Source of the DNA: an uncultured Dongia sp.
GTDB lineage: Bacteria; Pseudomonadota; Alphaproteobacteria; Dongiales; Dongiaceae
NCBI RefSeq assembly: GCF_936916975.1
Contig: NZ_CAKZGO010000004.1
Location: forward strand, 124,001-188,000
DNA: 64,000 nt
Direction: 5' to 3'
Shown: positions 54,751 through 63,525 of the stretch, one piece after another
Layout of the letters: each line of letters opens with the position of its first letter
How positions within the stretch are numbered: the first letter of the stretch is position 1
Program-made: the position numbers and the translations under genes
The notes under the pieces: generated by a model
The model's database searches: none
The model's input: the letters and a program-made list of their open reading frames with translations, nothing else
Told to the model about the DNA's origin: nothing

Positions 54751-57348
54751 TCAGGCGAGTTCGCGCGCGACTTCTTCCATCTCGAAGCATTCGATGATGT
54801 CGCCCTTCAGGATGTTGTCGTAATTCTCGAAGGCCATACCGCATTCGAAGCCTTCCTTGACTTCGCGGACTTCGTCCTTGAAGCGGCGGAGGGTCTTGAG
54901 CGTGCCTTCGTGGATGACGACGTTGTCGCGCAGCAGGCGGACCTTGCCACCGCGCTTGACCATGCCTTCGGTGACCATGCAACCGGCGACCTTGCCGGTC
55001 TTGGTGACGTTGAACACTTCGCGGATTTCGGCATTGCCGAGGAACTTTTCGCGGAGCGTCGGGGCCAGCATGCCGGACATCGCTGCTTTGATGTCATCCA
55101 CGACGTTGTAGATGATCGAGTAGTAGCGGATGTCGACATGGTCGCGTCGGGCCATTTCACGAGCCTGCGGATTGGCACGCACGTTGAAGCCGATGATCAT
55201 GCCGCCAGACGCGCGGGCCAGCGTGATGTCGCTTTCGTTGATGCCACCCACCGCCGCGTGAAGGATACGCGCCTTCACTTCCTCGGTGCCGAGCTGGCGC
55301 AAGCTGCCCGAGATGGCTTCCACGGAACCCTGCACGTCGGCCTTGATGACCACGGGGACTTCCTTGGCTTCGCCAGCCTGAATGCGCGAGAACATCTGTT
55401 CCAGCGTCGAGCGGCCGGCAGTGAGCGCCAGCTGTTCGCGCTGACGATGCAGGCGGAACTCGGTGATTTCGCGAGCACGGGCTTCGGTATCGACGACCAC
55501 GAAGACATCACCGGCAAGCGGTGTGCCCTGCAGACCCAGCACTTCGACCGGGGTTGCGGGACCAGCGCTGTCGATGGTGCGGCCGCGATCGTCCTGAAGC
55601 GCACGGACACGGCCCCATTCGGCGCCGGCCACGAAGATGTCGCCCACTTTGAGTGTGCCCTTCTGCACCAGCAGCGTCGCCACCGTGCCGCGGCCACGCT
55701 CGACCTTGGCTTCGACAACGGCACCCATCGCCTGGCGTTCCGGGTTCGACTTGAGATCGAGGATTTCCGCCTGCAGCAGCAGGGTTTCCTCGAGCTTGTC
55801 GAGATTCATCTTCGACTTCGCCGACACTTCGACGCTGAGCACGTCGCCGCCCATGTCTTCGGTGACGAGTTCGTGGTTCAAGAGTTCGCGACGCACGCGC
55901 GTCGCATCGGCGCCCGGCTTGTCCATCTTGTTGATGGCGACGATGATCGGCACCTTCGCCGCCTTCGCGTGATGGATGGCTTCGATCGTCTGCGGCATGA
56001 TGCCGTCATCGGCCGCCACGACCAGGACGACGATGTCGGTCACATTGGCGCCGCGGGCGCGCATTTCGGTGAAGGCCGCATGGCCCGGCGTATCGATGAA
56101 GGTGATCTTCTTGCCCGTGGGCAAGGTCACCTGATAGGCGCCGATATGCTGGGTGATGCCGCCGGCTTCATGGGCCGCGACGTCGGTCTGGCGCAACGCG
56201 TCAAGCAGCGACGTCTTGCCGTGATCGACATGGCCCATGATGGTGACGACCGGGGGACGCGAGACCAGCGTTTCCGCCGCATCGACATCACCGTCGAGGC
56301 CAACCTCGACATCAGCCGCGGAAACGCGCCGCGCGGTGTGCCCAAATTCGCTGATGATGAGTTCAGCCGTGTCGGCATCGATCGTCTGGTTGATAGTGGC
56401 CATAACACCCATTTTCATCAGCGCCTTGATCACGTCGGCGCCACGTTCAGCCATACGGCCGGCCAGTTCTTGAACCGTAATCGCCTCAGGCAGCACAACT
56501 TCGCGCAACACCTTCTGCTGCTGCTGGTTGGCCAACATCAGGGCGCGCTTTTCTTTTTCGGTGCGACGGCGGAAGGCCGCCAGCGACCGCTGACGCTCGC
56601 CACCTTCGGAATCCAGTGCCTGCGTCACCGAAAGCTTGCCCGCGCGCCGCGCCGGCTGGTCCTTGCCGCGGCCGGCAACCGGCTTGGCGGCAGGCGCGCG
56701 ATGCCCGGTGGTGCGGCGGCGCGCTTCTTCGTTTTCTTCCTCGCCCTGCTTGGCGACGGCCTTGGCAAGATGCATGCGCCCGACATGGGGGACAGCACCC
56801 GGCACCGCGGCATCGGGCTCAGGTGTGACAACGGCGTTCGCCTTGGGCGCTTCGACCACGGTGTCGCGCGCCTTGCGGGCGGCGTCCTCGGCGGCCTTGC
56901 GCTCTTCTTCCTCGCGGCGGCGGCGATCCAGCTCGGCGCGCTCGCGGTCGGTGCGCTCGGTGACCTTACGCGCTTCCTCGACTTCGGAGACCTTGCGGAC
57001 GTCTTCGTCCTTCTTGGCCTGCTCGAGCACCTTCAAGCGGTTCTGGCGTTCCTGGTTGGTCAGCGTGTGATGCGGCCGCGTATCGACCTCGACCACCGGC
57101 GCTGCCGGGGCCGGCGTTGGGGCCTTCACTTCGACTTCCGGCGCGGGCTCAGCAACCTTGCCAGTCACCGCAGCAGCGCCTGTCGCATAGGTGCGCTTCT
57201 TCTTCACCTCGACCGCAACCGTCTTCGTGCGGCCATGCGGGAAGCTCTGGCGCACCTGACCGCCATCCACCGTCTTCTTCAACTCGAGCGTGCCCGAGGA
57301 AGAGAGCTTCAGCGGCTTGCGGGTTGGCGTATCGGTATCACTGGACAT
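54751..57348 (-). CDS. infB: Translation initiation factor IF-2
   Basis: A GTPase that places initiator tRNA on the ribosome (865 aa from ATG 57348, [15 protein letters not shown]). The N-terminal 330 residues are charged and low-complexity ([19 protein letters not shown] region), as is common in alphaproteobacteria, and include an IF2-N domain. The G domain starts [19 protein letters not shown], with [10 protein letters not shown] and [11 protein letters not shown]. Domains II-IV complete it. The order ylxR-infB-rbfA is standard. Confidence 0.97.
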   Translation of the reverse strand: MSSDTDTPTRKPLKLSSSGTLELKKTVDGGQVRQSFPHGRTKTVAVEVKKKRTYATGAAAVTGKVAEPAPEVEVKAPTPAPAAPVVEVDTRPHHTLTNQERQNRLKVLEQAKKDEDVRKVSEVEEARKVTERTDRERAELDRRRREEEERKAAEDAARKARDTVVEAPKANAVVTPEPDAAVPGAVPHVGRMHLAKAVAKQGEEENEEARRRTTGHRAPAAKPVAGRGKDQPARRAGKLSVTQALDSEGGERQRSLAAFRRRTEKEKRALMLANQQQQKVLREVVLPEAITVQELAGRMAERGADVIKALMKMGVMATINQTIDADTAELIISEFGHTARRVSAADVEVGLDGDVDAAETLVSRPPVVTIMGHVDHGKTSLLDALRQTDVAAHEAGGITQHIGAYQVTLPTGKKITFIDTPGHAAFTEMRARGANVTDIVVLVVAADDGIMPQTIEAIHHAKAAKVPIIVAINKMDKPGADATRVRRELLNHELVTEDMGGDVLSVEVSAKSKMNLDKLEETLLLQAEILDLKSNPERQAMGAVVEAKVERGRGTVATLLVQKGTLKVGDIFVAGAEWGRVRALQDDRGRTIDSAGPATPVEVLGLQGTPLAGDVFVVVDTEARAREITEFRLHRQREQLALTAGRSTLEQMFSRIQAGEAKEVPVVIKADVQGSVEAISGSLRQLGTEEVKARILHAAVGGINESDITLARASGGMIIGFNVRANPQAREMARRDHVDIRYYSIIYNVVDDIKAAMSGMLAPTLREKFLGNAEIREVFNVTKTGKVAGCMVTEGMVKRGGKVRLLRDNVVIHEGTLKTLRRFKDEVREVKEGFECGMAFENYDNILKGDIIECFEMEEVARELA

Positions 57349-57427
57349 TCTGAGCGTATTTCCGTTCGTAAAGTACGTCGTTAGGTAGACATCAGGTTGC
57401 GCCACAATGGGGCGTCGTCAAATCTCA

Positions 57428-58147
57428 TTAAAGTGTCCCGGGCACAGCGGTTCCTCCCGTGGAACCCACAGCCGCGGAATCCGCAGCCGGCATAAAGCCA
57501 GCATGGCGCCGCAACGTGACACTCAATCGGTCGGCCATACCGCCCGGCTTAACCGCCACATGCACGGCGTGCAGCCGACCAAGGGCCGGCGCCAGTGCTT
57601 CGGACGGCAGGGGCGCCCATATCTCTACCCCAGGACCGGCCAGTCGCGCCAGCTTGCCACGACCTTCAGCCGCGCCATCGCTGGCTTCCAGGAGCAATTT
57701 GACCTGTCGCGCACGCAAGGCAGCTTCGACCTTGTCGAAACCAGCGACCAGATGGCCTGACTTTTTTGCCAGTCCCAGCTGGTCGACAACCTGTCGCGTC
57801 AGCAACTGTGCCACTCGTTCCGGCAAACCGGCATCGGCCTTGGCCTGGCCCTTGGTAACCTTGGTAAAGATGTGCTTGCGCACAGCTTCTTCCAAGGTCT
57901 TGGCATTCGCTGTGACCCAGAAGCCACGGCCCGGCAGATCGCCCTTCAGGTCGGGCACAATATCACCAGACGGCCCCGCCACGAAACGGATCATCTGGCT
58001 CTTGTCCAGGACCGTGCGCGTGACGATGCAGGTGCGCTCGGGACCGGTCATCTCGGGAACGGACTCGTCCATATCCACCGCCGCCGGGTCGATTTCGTCC
58101 GGTTGCGGGGTCATGACGGCCAGGTCCTGGTGATGGCTGCGATCCAT
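57428..58147 (-). CDS. ylxR: YlxR-type nucleic-acid-binding protein with L7Ae-like domain
   Basis: A 239-aa fusion: an N-terminal YlxR/DUF448 domain (GPERTCIVTRTVLDKSQMIRF, PGRGFWVTANAKTLEEAVRK) and a C-terminal ribosomal-L7Ae/YlxQ-like domain (QLGLAKKSGHLVAGFDKVEAALR). YlxR proteins bind RNA or RNase P and act in ribosome-related processes. Other in-frame starts nearer the YlxR domain exist (for example 58114). Located between nusA and infB, as in most bacteria. Confidence 0.93.
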   Translation of the reverse strand: MDRSHHQDLAVMTPQPDEIDPAAVDMDESVPEMTGPERTCIVTRTVLDKSQMIRFVAGPSGDIVPDLKGDLPGRGFWVTANAKTLEEAVRKHIFTKVTKGQAKADAGLPERVAQLLTRQVVDQLGLAKKSGHLVAGFDKVEAALRARQVKLLLEASDGAAEGRGKLARLAGPGVEIWAPLPSEALAPALGRLHAVHVAVKPGGMADRLSVTLRRHAGFMPAADSAAVGSTGGTAVPGTL

Positions 58148-58165
58148 TGCGCCTCGTTTTCCGCC

Positions 58166-59692
58166 TTACTTCTTCTCGTCTTCAAACCAATGTGCGCGCG
58201 CCGCCATGATGATGGCGTTGGCGTCGTCCGCGGTGAGGTCGAATTCCTTGAGGATACCGTCCTTGGCATCGACCAGTTCGTCGGCCGCGAGGTCGGCGAG
58301 GTCGTCCAGGGTCTTCACACCCTTTTCGCCCAAAGCCACCAGCATCGGCGGGGTCAGCTTGTCGATGGCGGCAACGTCGTCGCTGACACCCAGTTCCTTG
58401 CGTTTCACCGTCGAGCGCTCCGATTCAGCTTCAATCCAGGCCTGGGCACGGGCCTTCAACTCGCCCGCCACGTCGGTATCGAAGCCTTCGATGCCGGCGA
58501 GATCTTCGGTCGGCACAAAGGCCACTTCCTCGACCGAGGCGAAACCTTCCGTCACCAGCAGGTGGGCGATGACGTCGTCGACATCGAGCGCATCCATGAA
58601 GGTCTGCGAGCGCGACTTGAACTCTTCCTGTCGGCGCTCGGATTCCTGGGCGTCGGTGAGGATGTCGATGTCGAAACCGGTGAGCTGCGACGCCAAGCGC
58701 ACATTCTGGCCGCGACGGCCGATGGCGAGGCTCAGCTGGTCATCCGGTACGACCACTTCAATGCGGCCGGTATCTTCGTCGATGACGACTTTGGAAACTT
58801 CGGCCGGTGCAAGCGCGTTGACGACGAAGGTCGCCTGGTCCTGGCTCCACGGAATGATGTCGATCTTTTCGCCCTGCAGTTCCTGGACGACCGCCTGGAC
58901 GCGGCTGCCGCGCATACCGACGCAGGCGCCGACGGGATCAATGCCGCTGTCGTTCGACATGACGGCGATCTTGGCGCGGCTGCCGGGGTCGCGGGCGACC
59001 GACTTGATCTCGATGATGCCGTCATAGACTTCCGGAACTTCCTGGGCGAACAGCTTCGCCATGAAGTCGGGATGGGTACGGCTGAGGAAAATCTGCGGCC
59101 CACGCTGCTCTTCGCGCACATCGAAGATGATGGCGCGAACACGGTCGCCGGTGCGGAAAGTTTCGCGCGGCAGCAATTCGTCACGGCGCAGCATCGCTTC
59201 GCCACGGCCGAGATCAACGGTGATGTTGCCGAACTCGACGCGCTTGACCAGGCCGTTGATGACTTCGCTCTTACGGTCCTTGAACTCGTCGAACTGGCGC
59301 TTGCGCTCGGATTCGCGCACCTTCTGCACGATCACCTGCTTGGCGGTCTGGGCGGCGATGCGGCCGAAATCGATCGGCGGCAATTCATCGATCAGGAAGT
59401 CGCCGGCCTTGGCGTCCGGCTTGCGGCGGAGCGCCGACTTGACCGGGATCTGCGTCACTTCGTTCTCGACCAGATCGACCACTTCCTGAACGCGGATCAG
59501 TTTGATCTCGCCGGTCTTGCGATCGATCTGCGCGCGGATATCGTGCTCATGGCCGTATTTTGACCGGCCGGCCTTTTGGATCGCTTGCTCCATGGCGGTC
59601 AGCACATCGTCGCGGTCGATGCCCTTCTCGCGTGCGACCGCGTCAGCGACCTGCAGAAGCTCCATACGGGGAATGGCGATGCTCGTTTCCAT
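58166..59692 (-). CDS. nusA: Transcription termination/antitermination protein NusA
   Basis: RNA-polymerase-binding elongation factor (508 aa). The ATG at 59692 (METSIAIPRMELLQVADAV) has GAGGT upstream. Domains in order: N-terminal RNAP-binding, S1 (about 135-200), two KH domains (KIAVMSNDSGIDPVGACVGMRG and LSLAIGRRGQNVRLASQL), and C-terminal helix-hairpin-helix repeats (EDLAGIEGFD, ALGEKGVKTLDDLADLAADEL). It follows rimP with a slight overlap. NusA regulates its own operon in other bacteria, relevant to the hairpin upstream of rimP. Confidence 0.98.
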   Translation of the reverse strand: METSIAIPRMELLQVADAVAREKGIDRDDVLTAMEQAIQKAGRSKYGHEHDIRAQIDRKTGEIKLIRVQEVVDLVENEVTQIPVKSALRRKPDAKAGDFLIDELPPIDFGRIAAQTAKQVIVQKVRESERKRQFDEFKDRKSEVINGLVKRVEFGNITVDLGRGEAMLRRDELLPRETFRTGDRVRAIIFDVREEQRGPQIFLSRTHPDFMAKLFAQEVPEVYDGIIEIKSVARDPGSRAKIAVMSNDSGIDPVGACVGMRGSRVQAVVQELQGEKIDIIPWSQDQATFVVNALAPAEVSKVVIDEDTGRIEVVVPDDQLSLAIGRRGQNVRLASQLTGFDIDILTDAQESERRQEEFKSRSQTFMDALDVDDVIAHLLVTEGFASVEEVAFVPTEDLAGIEGFDTDVAGELKARAQAWIEAESERSTVKRKELGVSDDVAAIDKLTPPMLVALGEKGVKTLDDLADLAADELVDAKDGILKEFDLTADDANAIIMAARAHWFEDEKK

Positions 59693-59709
59693 AATGACCT
59701 CGGTTGGCG

Positions 59710-60210
59710 TCAATTCAATTCGGCGTCTGAGGCTGCTTCGTGTGCTGCAATGAGCGCATCGGTCAGCACCAGTTTCGCCTTGGCGATTTGGTTGAGCGGC
59801 AGGGCCACTTCGGCCCCTTCGCTGTCGATCTTCACATTCTCGTCGGCGACACCCTTGAGGATGCCCTTGAAACGCTTACGGCCATCGATCGGCTCATGGG
59901 TCTCGATCTTGGCCTCGTGACCGGCATAGCGGTCGAAATCCTTGGGCCGCGTCAGCGGCCGGTCGATGCCGGGGGACGACACTTCCAGCGAATAGGCGCT
60001 GGTGATCGGGTCCTCGACATCCAGAATGGCGGAAACGGCGCGGCTGACCCGGGCGCAATCCTCGACCGCCATCACGCGCCCGTCTTTGGGCTCCGCCATG
60101 ATCTGCAACACCTTCCTGGTGTTGCCGGCAAGCGTCACCCGCACAACCTCGTAGCCGAGGGCGTCGATGCTGGGCGAGATCAGGTCAGCGATGTGATCGG
60201 TCAAAGACAT
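59710..60210 (-). CDS. rimP: Ribosome maturation factor RimP
   Basis: A 166-aa assembly factor for the 30S subunit. The ATG at 60210 (MSLTDHIADLISPSIDALGYEVV) is chosen over an in-frame start at 60321. Family blocks are GRVMAVEDCARVSRAVSAILDVEDPI and YSLEVSSPGIDRPLTRPKDF. First gene of the operon rimP-nusA-ylxR-infB-rbfA-truB-rpsO-pnp; its leader contains a terminator-like hairpin (60297-60322). Confidence 0.96.
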   Translation of the reverse strand: MSLTDHIADLISPSIDALGYEVVRVTLAGNTRKVLQIMAEPKDGRVMAVEDCARVSRAVSAILDVEDPITSAYSLEVSSPGIDRPLTRPKDFDRYAGHEAKIETHEPIDGRKRFKGILKGVADENVKIDSEGAEVALPLNQIAKAKLVLTDALIAAHEAASDAELN

Positions 60211-60296
60211 GCAGTCTGGCAAAAATCCGGGTCGTGAAAAGATTTCAATCCCAGGAAAAGGCGTCAAAAAGGACGCTGTGCCAAAAGCTGCCCAAC

Positions 60297-60322
60297 AAAA
60301 AAGGCGGGCCGTTGGGCCCACC
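60297..60322 (-). terminator. Intrinsic-terminator-like hairpin in the rimP leader (candidate attenuator)
   Basis: On the minus strand GGTGGGCC, loop CAAC, GGCCCGCC (60322 down to 60303) forms an 8-bp stem with one G-U pair, followed by six T residues (60302-60297). It lies about 87 nt upstream of the rimP start. No minus-strand gene lies upstream for it to terminate. GTTGGGC just after the U-run could pair with GCCCAAC inside the hairpin, an alternative fold. Confidence 0.75.
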
Positions 60323-60704
60323 CTCTAGCTGGATCTCATCGGACCCTGGGATTTGCCGGGAATATAGGCATTTCAAGGCGGGATGCAAGGAGATTGTGGC
60401 AAAGGCCAGACACCCCTCACCTGAGGCGATTTGTATTTAACATATTGAAATGAAACACATTATTTGAGAACAATCACCCCCGCTCGCCACCTTGGAGCAG
60501 CCGGCAGGGTACCAGATAAGCCGTTTCCCGCAGCGCGCCGCGCACTTCAGGGAGAAATGACGTCTGGGTGAAATTTCCGAGGCCGGGATGCAACACCGTC
60601 AAAATTTGATCGCTTCCGTCGAAAATGAGCGCCTCCCTGGCCTGATTGCGACATGCAAGGTCGCCCCCAAACGCGGCGGCGGGCACCTCCGCCACTTATC
60701 TTTC

Positions 60705-60892
60705 ATCCCGAGGTGCGGCGCTATTTTCTGGGAGAGTGGCGTCGATAATTGGGAAGCCGGTTGAAACCCGGCGCTGCCCCCGCAACGGTCAAGGCGGATA
60801 TGGGCGCAGCTAAAAGCCACTGGGCATTAGGCCTGGGAAGGCGCTGCGTCCGGCTCGAATGAGCCGCTGCCTGAGCCCGGAAACCAGCCTCA
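60705..60892 (+). promoter_or_regulatory. Cobalamin (adenosylcobalamin-type) riboswitch
   Basis: The conserved core is present in order: GGGAAGCCGGTTGAAACCCG (60751-60770), GCTGCCCCCGCAACGGT, the B12-box-like AGCCACTGGGC (60815-60825), CTGGGAAGGC and the closing GAGCCCGGAAACCAGCC (60873-60889). This matches the known B12 riboswitch consensus on the plus strand. The next gene is gbcA at 61048. The upstream part of this gap, 60323-60704, has an AT-rich stretch (60430-60475) that probably holds promoters, and no gene. Confidence 0.95.
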
Positions 60893-60974
60893 AGGATTTG
60901 GTCCGTGATCGCGGTGGGCGATTGGGCGAGGATGCTTGCGGCTGCTTGGCCGGACGTATCATCGACCAGCTACC

Positions 60975-61040
60975 CCTCAGCAATCACCCGTCATCAACTT
61001 GCCCCACCGGGAGCGCTCACCCGGTGCGCTATCGCTGAGG
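60975..61040 (+). promoter_or_regulatory. Nested hairpins covering the gbcA ribosome-binding site
   Basis: CCTCAGC (60975-60981) is complementary to GCTGAGG (61034-61040), whose GAGG is the likely Shine-Dalgarno site 7 nt before the gbcA ATG. Inside it CACCGGG (61005-61011) pairs with CCCGGTG (61020-61026). This is a plausible expression platform: when it forms, ribosome access to gbcA is blocked. Confidence 0.55.
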
Positions 61041-61047
61041 TGCTTTC

Positions 61048-62292
61048 ATGGTGTCGCGTTCCACCCAGATGCTGGTCGAACTCCTGGGCCGTCAGCCCAA
61101 TTTCAGCCTGCCGCAGAAATTCTATACCGATGCGGATTTCTTTGAAGCAGACCTGGAGAACATCTTCTATCGCGAATGGCTGTTCGTCGGGCATTCCTGC
61201 GAGATCATGAAGGCCGGCGAGTTCATGACCGTGAAGATCGGCGCCTATCCGATCATCATCACCCGCGGCAATGACCGTGTCATCCGCGCCTTTCACAATG
61301 TCTGCCGCCATCGCGGCCAGCAGCTCTGCACCAAGGACAAGGGTTCTGGCGCGCGGCTGGTGTGCCCCTATCATCAATGGTCCTATGACCTCGAGGGTCG
61401 CCTGGTCTATGCGCGCGACATGATGAAGGAGATCGACGCCAAGCAGTTCGGCCTGAAGCCCATCCACTGCGAGGAAATGGCTGGCTACATCTTCATCTCG
61501 CTGGCTGATCAGCCCTCATCTTTCGCCGAGTTCCGTGCCCAGGCGGAAGGCTATATGACCCCGCACAATCTCGAAAATGCCAAGGTCGCCTTCGAATCGA
61601 CCATCGTCGAAGAAGGCAATTGGAAGCTGGTGATCGAGAACAACCGCGAGTGTTATCACTGCGCCGGCAGCCATCCGGAACTGTGCCGCGTCTATTCCGA
61701 CAGCCCGACCCTGACCGGGGTCGATCATGTCGGCGAAGACAATCTCATCGCCGCCCACGCCGCAAGCTGCGAGGCGATGGGCCTCCCCAGCCAGTTCCGC
61801 ATGTCGGCAAACGGCCAGTACCGCACGGCGCGCATCCCCTTCAACAGCGATGCGGTTTCCATGACCATGAGTGGCGCACCAGCAGTCGCCCGCAACACCG
61901 GCGATTATCCATCCAATAATCTCGGTTCCATGCTGCTGTTCCATTTCCCCAACACCTGGAACCATCTGCTGGCCGATCATAGCTTGAGCTTCCGTATCCT
62001 GCCCTTGAGCGCGACGCAGACCCAGGTCACCACCAAATGGCTGGTACACAAGGATGCCGTCGAGGGTGTCGATTATGATGTGAAGACATTGACCGAAATG
62101 TGGCTGGCCACCAACGATCAAGACCGCCGCATCGTCGAGGACAATCAGAAAGGCATTCTCTCGCCCGCCTATGAGCCTGGTCCCTATTCACTCGCCCATG
62201 AAGGCGGCGTCATCCAGTTCATCAAATGGTATGTCGACCTCATCACGCCGCGCCTGAAGCAGGTGACCGCCGCCAACCGCTACGTCGCGTGA
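61048..62292 (+). CDS. gbcA: Glycine betaine monooxygenase oxygenase subunit (Rieske)
   Basis: A 414-aa Rieske oxygenase that removes one methyl of glycine betaine to give dimethylglycine and formaldehyde. The Rieske ligands are C86-R-H88 and C106-P-Y-H109; the mononuclear iron site is in NNRECYHCAGSHPEL (H204, H209, with a later Asp). The overall pattern (REWLFVGHSCEIMKAGEFM start, YVDLITPRLKQ end) follows GbcA. Stachydrine- or carnitine-type Rieske demethylases are alternatives. It is followed by its reductase gbcB and preceded by a B12 riboswitch. Confidence 0.87.
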   Translation: MVSRSTQMLVELLGRQPNFSLPQKFYTDADFFEADLENIFYREWLFVGHSCEIMKAGEFMTVKIGAYPIIITRGNDRVIRAFHNVCRHRGQQLCTKDKGSGARLVCPYHQWSYDLEGRLVYARDMMKEIDAKQFGLKPIHCEEMAGYIFISLADQPSSFAEFRAQAEGYMTPHNLENAKVAFESTIVEEGNWKLVIENNRECYHCAGSHPELCRVYSDSPTLTGVDHVGEDNLIAAHAASCEAMGLPSQFRMSANGQYRTARIPFNSDAVSMTMSGAPAVARNTGDYPSNNLGSMLLFHFPNTWNHLLADHSLSFRILPLSATQTQVTTKWLVHKDAVEGVDYDVKTLTEMWLATNDQDRRIVEDNQKGILSPAYEPGPYSLAHEGGVIQFIKWYVDLITPRLKQVTAANRYVA

Positions 62293-62297
62293 TCGCG

Positions 62298-63365
62298 ATG
62301 GACACGCCGATCAACAACGACAGCTTGCGCTTCTGGGATGCAACGACGACGCCCTTGCGCTGCGTCGACATCATCGCGGAAGCACCCAGCGTGAAGACCT
62401 TCCGCTTCGCGGCAAGCGATGGCAGCTGGTTCCGCTATCGCCCCGGCCAGTTCATCACCGTCGAGTTGCCGGTGCCGGCGGGCACGGTCTATCGTACCTA
62501 CACGCTTTCCTCCTCGCCGACGCGGCCGCAGCTCTGCAGCATCACGGTGAAGGCCCAGGGGAACAGCATCGGCTCGCGCTGGCTGCTGGAAAGCTTCAAG
62601 GTGGGCGGTACACTGAAGGCGTTTGGTCCAGCCGGCGATTTCACCCTGCAGGACGCGCCCACGAAGCTGCTGCTGGTCTCGGGCGGCAGCGGTATCACAC
62701 CGATGCTCTCGATGACGCGCCACCTTTTCGATACGGCAGCCAAGGTCGATATCCGCTTCCTGCATTTCGGCCGCACGCCTTCGGATCTTCTCTGCCGGGG
62801 TGAGTTGGAAAGCATGGCAGCCTCCTGGCCGGCGCTGAAACTGCGCTGGGTGGTGGAAGACGACAGTAGCCAGCCCTGGTCCGGCGCCGCCGGCCGCATC
62901 GACCGGGCGATGCTGTCGCTTCTGTGCCCCGACGTCGCATCGCGCGACGTGTTCTGCTGCGGGCCGGAACCCTTCATGAAGGCGACGCGTGAGGCCGTCA
63001 CGGCCATCGCCGGCTCGCTCAAACGCTATCAGGAGGAAAGCTTCCAACCGGCAGCACCCGCTCCAGCGCCCGCCGCCGCCGCCGCCGCACCGGCAGTGGC
63101 GGAATGCGAGGTGAGCTTCACGAAAAGCCAGCGGTCGGCGAAGATCGGTGGCAATGCGACCGTCCTCTCCGCGGCACAGGCCGCCGGCCTTGCCATCCCC
63201 TACGCCTGCCAGATGGGCCTGTGCGGATCTTGCCGCGTCATGAAAGTCGCTGGCGACGTCACCATGGTCCATGACGGCGGCATCTCCGACGACGAAATCG
63301 CCGAAGGCTATATCCTGGCCTGCTGTTCCAAGCCGGCCAGTGCGGCAATCGAGCTGGATCTATAG
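62298..63365 (+). CDS. gbcB: Glycine betaine monooxygenase reductase subunit
   Basis: A 355-aa NAD(P)H reductase supplying electrons to GbcA. ATG 62298 (MDTPINNDSLRFWD) is 5 bp after the gbcA stop. An FAD domain with RTYTLSSSP, an NAD-binding domain (LLLVSGGSGITPMLSM, CCGPEPFM) and a C-terminal plant-type 2Fe-2S ferredoxin (CQMGLCGSCRV and a later C in ILACC) follow in that order. An Ala/Pro-rich linker (about residues 250-270) precedes the ferredoxin. The domain order matches GbcB. Confidence 0.92.
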   Translation: MDTPINNDSLRFWDATTTPLRCVDIIAEAPSVKTFRFAASDGSWFRYRPGQFITVELPVPAGTVYRTYTLSSSPTRPQLCSITVKAQGNSIGSRWLLESFKVGGTLKAFGPAGDFTLQDAPTKLLLVSGGSGITPMLSMTRHLFDTAAKVDIRFLHFGRTPSDLLCRGELESMAASWPALKLRWVVEDDSSQPWSGAAGRIDRAMLSLLCPDVASRDVFCCGPEPFMKATREAVTAIAGSLKRYQEESFQPAAPAPAPAAAAAAPAVAECEVSFTKSQRSAKIGGNATVLSAAQAAGLAIPYACQMGLCGSCRVMKVAGDVTMVHDGGISDDEIAEGYILACCSKPASAAIELDL

Positions 63366-63485
63366 CCGGCGCGGTTACCGGCAATCCACCTGCTTTAGTT
63401 CAAATGCAAGCCATCGGTGACATCGCCGGGACTAACGGCAGGAAACGCCTCCGGCAGTGAACCGCTGCTCCCAGGCGGACGACTT

Positions 63486-63514
63486 CTCTCCAAGGACGAC
63501 ATCTTCCTGGAGAG
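63486..63514 (+). promoter_or_regulatory. Hairpin overlapping the ribosome-binding site of the RTX gene
   Basis: CTCTCCA-A-GGA (63486-63496) pairs with TCC-TGGAGAG (63505-63514), 10 bp with one bulged A. The right arm contains GGAGAG, which begins the likely ribosome-binding site of the RTX gene at 63526. Translation could be controlled by this fold; no known family is matched. Confidence 0.45.
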
Positions 63515-63525
63515 GAGACACCATC

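Noticed and set aside
54256-57384. A 1042-codon open frame on the plus strand across infB
   Set aside because: It is antisense to infB and only open because GC-rich codons leave few stops; it has no family-like sequence or ribosome-binding context.
57872-59563. A 563-codon open frame opposite nusA
   Set aside because: Shadow of nusA and ylxR in a GC-rich region.
60474-60820. Small minus-strand frames upstream of rimP (60474-60695, 60599-60820)
   Set aside because: They cross the cobalamin riboswitch and its promoter region and show no coding features.
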